From: Penelope pileata
Lineage: Eukaryota; Chordata; Aves; Galliformes; Cracidae
Assembly: GCA_013396635.1 (NCBI GenBank)
Contig: WBMW01004112.1
Span: forward strand, 1-64,000
Length of the DNA: 64,000 bases
Reading direction: 5' to 3'
This document shows positions 40,101 to 50,919 of this stretch, piece after piece (the stretch's first letter is position 1; each line of letters starts with the position of its first letter). The position numbers and the translations under genes were made by a program. The notes beneath the pieces were generated by a model that was not told where the DNA came from, searched no databases, and saw only the letters and a program-made list of their open reading frames with translations.

Positions 40101-43100
40101 TCAGATTGCAGTCTGTCAAAGCCAGAAGGGTTCTCAAGGATTTTTGCTTGTTTGTTTTAATAAAGCTTTCACTGGGAAGAGTTCCCATCTAGACAGACAA
40201 GTCTGAGAAGAAAAGCAAATTGAAACAAATGTACACAGATGCAGCCAGTTATCAGAAAAAGAAGGATTCACTACAACTCCATCACAAAGCAGTCTTCTTA
40301 TCCTCAACTCCTGCTCAAGCACGCTCGCTCTGGCAAGCTCCCCGCCAGCTAGCTTCTCCCACGTCTGATAGCTGCATCCATTTTTCCTTCCCAGGCTAAA
40401 CAAAACTAACACTGCTAATGCCTGCTTGCCTTTCAAGTTAAACTTCTTATTTGCAATGGCTCAGTGTAACAGAGGTACGCTAACATACACGGGCAGGTAC
40501 AAGCACTGTTAGCTTCACAACCTGCTAACCTGTGTCGCACATGTTACTGCAACCACATGCTAACCTCTGACATGCATTTTGTACTGCTTAGTGCCTGAAC
40601 CCTCCAGTACTGTAAGTTCTAAGCGATTCACTCGCATCACACCACAGTCCCTGCCCGCTGGCACAGCAGATGACAGTGTCAGATGCCCGGGTCTGGGCGA
40701 GCAGCTCTTGCAGCAGTGCTGGAGCTGTGCCGCAGCACTCCTGCCTCCTGCACACCTGCAGGAGCTGCACCAGCCCAGACACCCTGCTCTGGAGCACAGA
40801 GCTTGGCCTCGGTAGGAAGAGCAAGCTCTCTGCTTCCTCACTGCCAGCTCCCACCCAGACACACCGTTCTTGGAAGGCACAGAAGGAAACTGAGGAAGTA
40901 CACAACTAGCATTGAAACAAGCAAGCCTTTCCAGGGGTTAAAGATGACGTTAAATGCAGTTCTGCAGAGTCAGTCTGAAACCCTATTTTTCTGCTAAACA
41001 GAAGAGCAAAGATCTGCAGCCGCCGGACAGTGGCAGGCACCCTGATGATTTCACTCGGTGTCCTTACACAGCAGTCCTGTAACAGCTGCTCCCAGAGGGG
41101 CTCTTGATTTCACCCCCCCGACTTGGGGACCCAGCTACTTCAGGGCCTCAGCACCCCACTGAGCTGCCACCCCACTGCACAGATGCACTCTAGTCTCTTC
41201 AGTTTTTGCTTACCCAAACGGACACACAAGTTAGAGGCTCCAACTAAAGTAATGAAGATCTACATGCTGCCTTCCAGCCTCCAGCTTAAAGCACATGTAG
41301 AGCATATGGTAGAGAAACAAGAGCTCACAGCAACTAATTTGGCAGAATGACTACACTTGCAGAACAAGAAACCTCAAGGTTGCATCCTAAGTTTTGCCAC
41401 AAACAAGCTCACTCATCTTTTTTGAGGCCCGAAACATGAGCATGTGCTGAGCAGGATCGTAAGAAATTGATGCCTTCACCCTGTAACAGCATGAGAGGTC
41501 TCTGCCCCATGCCTCCCTGTACAGGAAAATGTCCCTGCAATCCCAACTGAGCCACCGCCACCTCCGCACCCACCTGGCAGAGCAAAGCTGCACGATACGT
41601 TTCTAAATCTCTAACTTTCAGCAGAGCCAAGTCTCTCAACTTCATGCTTTGCTGCTCCAAATATCCAGCTTCTGGTTTAGAAGAGAAAAGATATTTTGAC
41701 CACCTCACTGTGCCTACAGTCAAAGAGCACTGCAAATCACCCCTCCGCTTCTTTTCATAGTTGGACAGACTGCAGCAAAAGTTAACCCCTTGAGTTCATA
41801 CCACCCACAACACAAAAATAGTTAGGCAAATGAGTCATGTTCATGGATACAATACAGACAGCTTCCATACTCTCCAGATACTCATGTGGAGAGCACAGCA
41901 GCCACAGTCAACTGTCACCTTGCAAAGCATGACAATTATTTTTTAGTGCTGGAAATAGTGCAGCAGCATTTATAGAAAGCAACTACAGCTGGTCCCATGG
42001 TGGTTTTCGTTACTCTGCAAACACAGGCAAGGTACACATGCACATACAGCATATGTACATTTCCTGCAAAGTAACTGGAAAAAGTATCCCCTACACTTGT
42101 AACTAGCAATCCTGAAGTGAACATAATCTCTGAATTTACAGATCAGGTAATGTTTTTCAAAACCACTGGCAAAAACACAGTCATGTTTTGCTGAACAAAC
42201 AGCACAAATCCAGAAAGAGCAACATGACCTATTCAGCTCCTCCAGCTGACATGGCCTGTTCAGATATTTATTTTGCTAGTTTCAATTACAATACACATGA
42301 ATTGTAATGGCCAGCTGGTATCAACTAAAATAAGAAGCATGGCATTATTACCCTCTCCTCCACTGTATGAAAGATCTGTTAGTGTCTGAGAGCACACAAA
42401 CCATCTTAACCTTGAAAGGAAGACAACGGGACCAATGCTTTGAATCAATAGACACAGGAAGGCCAGTATCTGGCGACAGTGAGATTTATAGCAATTTTAC
42501 ATTGTTATGTCCAAAGGAAAGCTTGGAATTTAGCTTTGTTTTTTAAAAATAACATTCTTTTACTGCCCCTTCTTGGAGGTTCAACATTGGTCTGCACAAA
42601 AAAGGCCAAAAGCTTTGTATCAGAGGTGCAATGGAGACTCATAGAAGACACACTTACACGCCGTTCTCAGACTACCCTAGAACATACTGTGTGAAATATA
42701 TCCCTAGCATCAAAAAATACATCTTCAACTGCTAGGGAAAAAAGACCATATGAAGCAGATTGAGAAACTTAGGTTTTAAACTACTGCTTTGATTTCAGCA
42801 TCTTACGTAATGCACTCAAATCTTTTTTGAACCCTTCATATGCTCAGCAAGCATCAAAGACAAAGCTGACAGAAACTAAATGAAGGCTCCTAACATTTGA
42901 AAATAAAATGATGGCTGCAGCCAACCTCAAAAATATAACAACAGGAACAGAAAAGTCACCTCAAAAGCTTAAGAGAGCCTGAAAATCTTCAGCTCCACAA
43001 CTCATCAATACAACCAGCAAGATTTCTTTCATTCAGCCCTTGGCTTAAGTACACACATCATCTATGGAGTGATTTCTAAAGGCTAGGTGATCTAAAATAT

Positions 43101-46100
43101 TACATTATTTTCACTGCACAAAGTTTCTGGGCAATATCAGGGGTGAAGCAGAAAAATGAGGTTAAGAGGACACTGAAAAGGAGTTTACATCAGCTACTAA
43201 CCTGAGGAGCTCTGTTTTTCTACTAAAGCCAGTTAAACCTTGGTCCATCTACTCTCCCTCCGAACACGATGTTTATACAGCCATCAGCAACAGCAAAGCA
43301 GAAGCATCACTTTGGATGTGTTTTGAGATGCAGTGACCACTCACTTCCACCATCCCTAATCACCACAGTAGAGCATGGAAAGTGCTACACAAGGGGAAGC
43401 AAGTGCACGTCCAGACTGCTGGTCCTGCTCTTGCTGCCCACCAGCAACCTCAGGCTGATGAGGCAAAGCTGTCTCGCTCAGCACTTCTCCTTTCTCTTCT
43501 CACAGATGTACATATGCTTCAGTTACATGTTTCTGATTTGCTGTAGTTTAGCAAGTGGCTGCTAGCTGACCTATATTATTAACTGACCCACGAAAGTATC
43601 CTCAGTCCGTTGCAAGCATAGAAAAAAAATGCTCAAGTAACCTCACTGGCTGCAGCTGCCTGAACACATTTCTCAATTTTCCAAGAGCACAACTGCTTTT
43701 ACATTCACCGTGAATTTTCCATATACTGAAGCAAGCTTTTCTCCTTTAGCATACAGACTTGCAAAGCATTCCCTGCATTTCCAAGCAAATGCTACTGCCT
43801 TGCTGAATGATTCACAGTCTGAGCAAGGCATGATCGAGAGGCAGCTACAAGCCTTGCTGAAGCTGTAAATGCAATACCAACACTTACTCTAGTTAAGTGA
43901 CAGAACAGATAAATATTTGCTAGTCAAAATGGTGAAAAACACAACTCTAGGGATTGATGATGAATGCCACGTATCAAGGTAGAATACAAAAAGAGGCTAG
44001 GAACCGATTTGGATGCGGCTGCAGTTCTATGGTGGAAGCAATCACAGATATACAGGGGCAAGATGACAGCCAAAAAATTTGGGGCAAAGTAATGGCTAGC
44101 CGGGCTAGCCTGAAATTACAAGCAAGGACACTTTCTGTTTGTTATGATCCTACCATGTCCAGCAAAAACAAAGGGAAAAGGGAGTTGTTTCTTCAGATTC
44201 TTCAAAAATTAACAGGACCTTATCCAAGGAATACCTATCTCATTAGTTGTGCCTCTAACAACCCACAAGGCTTGAAACAAAGGACAGCTATTCAGGGCTT
44301 AAGAAAGGTTGAGTTTGCATTAAATCAGATTGTTATTTTTTGTTGTTGGTTTTTGTGTTTTTTTTTTTTTAATTCCTAAGGCTGAAAAGCTGAGACCAGA
44401 AATTTTAACTCATTTCTCCAGTGCCCACTATTCTGACTAACGAGAGCCTACTAACTACACATCTTCAGTTTACAGTGTATGTGTATATACAAAGTATGCA
44501 ATGCCAAGAAACATTACACACGATACGTACATGCACCCACACATTCAACTGTCTTATTTGCAGAGCACTAAGTACTTAAGGAACTCAGCCAGCTCACAGA
44601 TTAGTTACAGGCCATGTGATGAACAGCAGTACAGTATTTTCTTTATGCTGGGTTAGCATAAATAAATGCATCCCTCTACTGTTCATGATTCCTTGTGGGT
44701 CACACTATCGTTATGTATGACTGCATAATGACCTTTGCATTATTTTTAATATGTTTTTTATTGAACATGTTTCATTTTTCCCCTGTAAATCCTTAGATAA
44801 ATCACTTCAAGTATGTATAGGCCAGGTTTAGTTTCTTTCATGTTCCCTTTCTAAAGAAGGAATTTCGTGTTTTAAGATAAATCAACTGAGATAAAACAGC
44901 CAGCAGCTAACACATAGTTAACAAAAAAAAATAAACCACAAACCAATAAACAAATAATCAAGCAAGGAACTCAAGAACTACGAAAATTCAGTAACAATCA
45001 TATGCAATGGTTTTATACCACTACAATCTAATCCTTCACTGTTAGTGTATTTATTGATTGCAAGAAACGTAAGCAGTTAGTAAAATCACTACATCATCTG
45101 TAGCTTTTTCTTCAGCATTCACCTGAGACAGAAAAAATGCCTGTTAGACTTTGCCCTTGGACATTATCAGTTTGAAGAATTACATGAACTTTAGCCAGCA
45201 CTTTACTTGGACACTTTGAAATTCTTGTGTGCCTAGCCTACGAGGCGGTCACATAGAAGTGAAAATTGGGAACTACATACTCATTTACAAATGCTTTTGA
45301 GATTTACAATAAATTGGGTTTCTTACCACAGATTCCTCACCCTCTCTCTCCTCTACACTTGACAGGCAGAGCAAGTTCCCCAAATTGTGTTTTAAGGCAA
45401 TTTCCATCCTTTCCCTGCAAAGCTGGAGTTGCTTTCTGTCTCCCTGTGCTGCACAAGGAGCAGGATATGAGGACTGGAGCCCTGGCACTGTCCTCACACC
45501 AGCGATGCAGTTGCATCAGGGACCTGGACCTCGCCACCTCCCTGGAAGGGTGCAGCAGGGGCAGCACGGACACGGCTGGGTAGCCAGAGCTCCTCCATCA
45601 GCAGCATAAGCCAGCTGCTGGCACAGCAAGCTCCTGCAGCTGCTCCTCCAAGGCTGTGTTTGCATTCTTAGGACATCATTATTATGGTGTTTATGAACAA
45701 GGACACTGCTGATACAACTCCAGTCTAAAGGAGTGAGAAAAGAATGAAAATATGGGCAGCTTTAAAAATAAGCTCAGTCCAATTTTTATTTCACTTTTAT
45801 TCCACAAAACACTTTCTGTCAGCACACTTCCTTTCCTTCACATGTAAGGCTTTCATCTTTCTCCAAAGACGCCGGAGTACCTTCACTCTGTCTGCTCATG
45901 CTCATGTACATAATTTGCTCTGAAATTCCTCTGTTGCACACCATGGGGATCACAAGCAGCACATCTGCCCAGTGTTAAAGGTGCCTTGGTCTAATGGTAT
46001 TCTGAGTGATTCTTTAGAACTTCTAGAACCAAAAAATCACAGTGGAGTATTAAATGTCCAGTTAAAAAAGTTGTTGTTTTAAGAAAAAAAAAAAAAAAAG

Positions 46101-49100
46101 CTGTTTATTGAAAAAGAAAACTACTACTCCTCTGCTTCCAATGATTCATGATAAATGAATGCTTCCTGACAGTCTAAAAAGCACCAGAATGCATCCAAAA
46201 CATCTGTTCCACTCTCAGAGTTTCTAAGATCGTAACTCAAAAATGCATGAGTCATTCCTCATCACTCAACAACACTCTTGAACACCTGTACAATGCTGCA
46301 CTACAAGATCAATGCCTAATTGCCAGTTCCCCCCCAGTCAGCTCTTAGAGCACGCACAGTGCCTTCAGTGGTTACGGTAAGTCTAAACCTTCCTCAAAAC
46401 AGGACAACACTTTTGCTCTGTATGTTTCCAGGTAACTGCCTTGATATCTGACTCACCTGGTCTTCTTGTGACTCAGTTTATATAGCATGTGTCTAAGAAG
46501 ATATGACCCGCTTTTGTAACAGCAAGAAACCTGACAATTGCCAGCACCATGGACACAGTGAAGGCATGCTCCACCATACCTTTAACAGGTTACCTTGCAC
46601 TCATATAGAACGGCTAGACAGCGGGCTAGTAAGCTCCACATAAACAGCACCCCCAGAAGATGTAAGCCTGTGCAAGAATGACTTCTAAACTGGAAGGAAA
46701 TATTTTACAGCCAGTTTCTCCTGGCCAGCAAGCTGGGCATGCTACAGGGTCTGGCAGACAGCTTCATATCACTTGTGAGCTCAGCTGTTTGTAGCTAGCC
46801 ACACTGCTGCTCAAAGCAGCCTCAGGAATTACACAGTTTGGTTTCCAACACAAGAAGAGTCTTCAGCAAAACAGCCACTGCCAGGACTACAGCTGCCTGT
46901 CCATCTTTTCCCTCTGCAAACATCTCTTCTGCTATACACTTAAACCTTTAGGAGCCCCAGGCCCTCACACCTGAGAATCCCTTGTGTGAGGAAATCACTA
47001 CAACTTGGCAAGAAGTGTTGTCCTAGCAGCTTGATCTCATCACAGTAATGTCAAACAGCAGGATTTGAATTCTGAAAAAGCTTTAAGTAACTGAGAAGCA
47101 CAGCCACAAGTCTGCGTTAACAGAGGAGGTGATCTATATCTGGGTATGGATTCCTCCAAAAATAGCAGAGTAACAACAGAAACATTTACCAGTGTACTAA
47201 GTAGAATTCTTATGTTCATTTTCTTTAGTCATTTATTCAGAATACAGTATGCTACTAGAACTGGGTATCCTAGCCTCCTACAAGGATGCCTGTGCCATCT
47301 CACTTCTAAATTCCAGTTTTTGCTCCCATACTGAGAAGCTCTGTCACAGGCAGGCGTCCCTGGGAGAGGCAAAGAGCTAAGAACATACCTGCAAGCCCAG
47401 AGAGAAGAAATCTGAGAGTCTTTCAGCTTTATTTCTCTATCTTTTCTTCTTCTAAACCCAGACCTCCCTTAATTCCCCACAACATCCTTTTCAAAACCTT
47501 CCATGCAAGAACAGAGCTGGTCCAGAAAAACACGTTCCACGTCGGGCCTGCCAGTGCTGCAAGGCAACTCTGACCAGTGGGCAGAAACAAGCCACTCGGC
47601 CCCTCTGTGGTAAACAACAGGAAATGCTTGAAGAGCACATCAGGCCTTCAAACAGCCACAGGGGACTGCAAAGCAGAAACTCCTAGAGATTTTAAATGTG
47701 AGTTCTCCATTGTGAAACAGTCCTGTGAGCTGCAGAGTACGGGGATGGGAGAAAAACAAGGCAGCCTTCTCCTTGCCTCTCCCCAGCCCCCAGCAAGATC
47801 GTCATGGCCACCGAAATTGGGGAACACAGGAACCTCATCTCTCTCAGGCCAAATGTGAAGACGCTGTGGAGAGGGAAACAGCTCTGGGACATGCTGAGAT
47901 GAGCAAAAGAAGCCTGGCCCTTCCTTTCCTGCCACACAATTGAACATCATTGCTTCCCTGAGCTACTGAAAGATAATTTTATCCAAAAAAAAGCAAGTGA
48001 AGGTCAGCGCCACTGTGGCAGTGAAATGCTGTTCCACTGAAATGTATTTACACGAGCGGAAAGGAAAGCTGCTAACATCGAGGAGCTACGCACCCCTGCC
48101 ACCTACTGCTCCCAGGTGGACCTACAAGGGAGGAGGCCCCCAGGGCCCGGAGATGAGCGCGTCCTTCGTGCCACCTGCCGGCCTTGTCCTTTTCGAGCAC
48201 GAGCCCCGCAGGGCAACACCCTTTTTGTGGCCACAGGAATGTGGGACGGGGCTGTTTTCTTCTGAGAAAATGCCTTGAGAGAGCAATAAGCAAAATGCCA
48301 GGTGGGTTTCCCACAGACAGCACCCCACACTGGTGGCAAGCCCATTCAGTGGGATTCCTAGCACCTGAAGGGATGCAGTATCTGTGCTATCCTTTTTATT
48401 ATGATCTGTGCCATGCTCTCCCCGAGATGGCTGGCTCCACGAGGGAGCACTCCCAGGAGCCCTCCCAGTGACACCTTGCAGGCCTGTAACGTGCCCGCAG
48501 CTCTGGGGGCACAGCAGGCAGGTGGGTGCTTCCCGTCCTGCGCACAGCTCTGGATCCCCTCTTCTGTACCATCCCCATGCCACAAGGTTTCCCCACTTAT
48601 TCTTCACTATGCTTTTAACACAGCAATTGGAGCAGTTCCTCTGAAGGTGATTTCCCTCAGACTCTTCCCTCATAGACAGGACACAAACATTGTCAGTAAC
48701 TGATTAAAGTTTAAGAGTATCTGAAGCATGTGAGCCAAACTGTTGAGAAAATTCCTCATTTTTCTCCATTACTGTTTTGCCTTTTCATTAAGCCACTAGT
48801 CACATTAAAACGGATATATATACATACATAAAATCTTCGTACAACCACTGCTAGAACCAAGTGCTGCCAATTTATCTTACAGCTTAAAATTCTGAGGCAG
48901 GAAAACTCATGTTTTGGACCAGCTACAGGATTTTCTAAAAATGTTTTTCTTTTTCAGCAGAAGTAATGCTAACAAGGAGTATAAATTATATGGGAGATCT
49001 GAAGTTTTTCAGATGAATGCCTATGATGGACTTGTCTGTATTTCTGGACTTAAGTAAGCAGCTGGACTTTGATTTTTGGAGCTCCATTTGTAATCAAGTT

Positions 49101-49749
49101 CCTGAGAACTTCACAAAACAAGGTCTACCACTAGAGTTAAAGAGGGATGTTAGAACTCAAATGAACTGCCCCTATTTAAAAATCCTTGCATATCTAAACA
49201 GGCTTCACACTCACCGGGAATAAACACTGTACAAGGAAAACAGTACTTTCATGTGGTACCCTTTTTAAATTTGGCATTAAACATACTGAAATTTAATTAA
49301 CATCGCACACATATGCATGCTGTAACACATCAAATCATTTCTCTTTAGACGTATGACAACATCTGTGGCTTTATGATACAATCATATCCTTAGCTTAAGG
49401 TCAGAGTCAGTACTGAAGGAGCCATTTGTTGTCTCTGAGGTTAAACAGGGTAGGTAAGTCTGAAAATACTTTACCCAAAAAAATAGAAGTATTTTGGAAT
49501 AAAACATCTCCTTAAAACTTAGCTTTCATTTTGTCTGCTAAAGCCCATTACCACTGCATTTGCTTTCTAATGTTATCTTAAAAGAATGAGTGAAAGTTTT
49601 GCAGTCTGTTACTTGCAACAAGAGCGTCTCATCATTCATCAATGGAAAAAAAAGAAAGACATGACATCTCCCCAGCTCTACTGATACACTATTACTGTAT
49701 TATTGAGCATCATAATAAAAAAGTGTAAAGGAAATGTAGCAAAAATAGG
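37160..49749. other. Unique non-coding DNA with GC-richer patches
   Basis: The longest stretch without a recognised element. GC-richer patches lie at about 40560-40900, 45380-45650 and 47450-48650. The longest open frames of the window are here: 154 codons (minus, 39013-39477), 181 codons (plus, 39538-40083, TTG start) and 183 codons (minus, 48122-48673). None has a recognisable domain, and each overlaps other frames as chance frames do. A simple A-run of 16 bases is at 46084-46099 and a T-rich run at about 44336-44371. A CpG cluster near 48.1 kb is described in the findings. Confidence 0.5.
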
Positions 49750-49751
49750 TA

Positions 49752-50358
49752 GGCCACTCCAAAAGTAATGCATCCTATTTATTTCCACAGAAATGACACC
49801 AGATACAAAGAGCACAATAATACTATTTGATAGAAGAAATTTTCAGCTACAAAATTTCAACAGTCACCACCGCTAGCTGTGTGTTTTTGCCAGCAATGAA
49901 CAAGAGCCTGCATGCTGTACTCATAAAAATCTGCACCAGCAGAGGTGACCACTGTTGCTGTCCCCACTGTTAAAATGGACCACCACCACCTCACTGCACT
50001 CACATCCACTGTTTGGGTGCCATTTTTTCCACACGGAGGAATTCAGTTCCACCCCTTTGCTTCATCTGCACTTCCACATCAGACACCATTTGGTCAGACT
50101 GCTCCTCTGCTGCCATCTAAGGGATATGACTTAGTAGTTCAGTGGGTAGCAATGGTGATAGGAGGACAGTTGAACTAGATGATCTTGTAGGTCCTTTCCA
50201 ACCTAGCGTTTCTAAGATTCTATGATCTGTCACACAGCAACAACATGGAGCAGAATGTTGGTGGGAAGGTTCAACCTCTACTGCCATGCCACCAACATCC
50301 ACCTCTGACATTGTGGGCCAACATAATAAAACAGGAGGTGTTACTTTCGGAGCAGCCC
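49752..50358 (-). mobile_element. Internally deleted (MITE-like) mariner, minus strand
   Basis: Both ends carry mariner inverted repeats: GGCCACTCCAAAAGTAATGC at the left, and at the right a copy whose complement reads GGGCTGCTCCGAAAGTAAC. A TA precedes the left end, as expected for mariner insertion; the right-hand TA is not preserved directly at the edge. Compared with the longer copy at 61.87-63.18 kb (opposite strand), the left 200 bases match the transposase 3' end and 3' UTR. The remainder matches the 5' UTR and N-terminal coding region. The middle of the transposase gene is gone, with the junction at about 49951-49957. A further block of about 40 bases is missing near 50018-50024. It holds no functional gene. 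A CR1 tail is inserted in it at 50119-50224. Confidence 0.9.
50119..50224 (+). mobile_element. CR1 LINE tail nested inside the mariner copy
   Basis: A 106-base plus-strand CR1 3' end. It holds TTGAACTAGATGATCTTGTAG, then GTCCTTTCCAACCTAG and the octamer-like tail TTCTAAGATTCTATG. It interrupts mariner sequence exactly: the other mariner copy is continuous across the point where this one reads CTGCTGCCATCT, insertion, then GTCACACAGCAAC. The four bases ATCT flank both sides (50115-50118 and 50225-50228). They may be a short target duplication, although CR1 often leaves none. The CR1 must have inserted after the mariner copy was in place. Confidence 0.92.
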
Positions 50359-50378
50359 TTGTATATAGACTGGAAGTG

Positions 50379-50914
50379 TGTCTTAGTTTCTAACAGAAGT
50401 TACGCTTCTCGTAGTGTCTAGTATGAATTTATCTTGTACCTCAGAGATACTGATAACATCCTGGCAGTGTTGAACGGAGCCGAGGACATAACTCACTTTC
50501 GCATTCCTCTGCCAGTGAAATAGTTAAGGAGGGCATAAGGAGCTGGGAACTGGGAGGGGACAGGACCAGGGCAGCTGACCCAAATTGACCAAGGAGCTAT
50601 TCCATCCCATATAACATCATGTGATTGGTTTGTTGCATTTCCGGGTTCTCTTCGTTACGGAGGGGCTAGCCGGGAGGAAGGGTCACCAGTGGCTGTGAGC
50701 CCTTGCTCTGCGTATCCTCTTTGTGTATATATATATATATATATGTACTGTTATTTCTTTTGTTCTCTTTACTATTTTAGTAAATAGCATTTATCTCAAC
50801 CCACACATTTTACTGCATATCTCTCTACTTCTCTCCCCCGTCCCATTTGGGGAGGGGGGAGGGTGAGTGACTAACTGTGTGGAACTTAGCTATCTGCTAA
50901 GTCAAACCATAACA
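50379..50914 (+). mobile_element. Solo LTR of an ERVL-like endogenous retrovirus (copy 1)
   Basis: A 536-base solo LTR that starts TGTCTTAG and ends ACCATAACA, thus with TG...CA termini. The host bases AAGTG directly flank both ends (50374-50378 and 50915-50919), a perfect 5-bp target duplication; five bases is typical of the ERVL group. The internal landmarks match copy 2: GAGGGGACAGGACCAGGGCA, then a CCATATAACATCATGTGA block, the TTATCTCAACCCACA block near the expected poly(A)/R region, and a CTCTCCCCCGTCCCATTTGG segment. A (TA)n stretch at 50726-50744 lies inside it. No primer-binding site or internal gene follows, so the provirus was lost by LTR-LTR recombination. Orientation is taken from the order of landmarks in related bird LTRs. 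Confidence 0.92.
50726..50744. repeat. (TA)n microsatellite inside LTR copy 1
   Basis: Nine or so TA dinucleotides. The matching place in LTR copy 2 has only a short TATATAATTA (55441-55450), so the array probably expanded after insertion. Confidence 0.85.
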
Positions 50915-50919
50915 AAGTG

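Noticed and set aside
43954..44379. 141-codon plus-strand open frame
   Set aside because: The reported first codon is TTG, although ATG codons follow directly. The end runs into a T-rich simple tract, and no homology was recognised.
48122..48673. 183-codon minus-strand open frame
   Set aside because: It is the longest frame but about what chance gives in 128,000 possible codons at this stop frequency. It overlaps other frames on both strands and contains no recognised domain.
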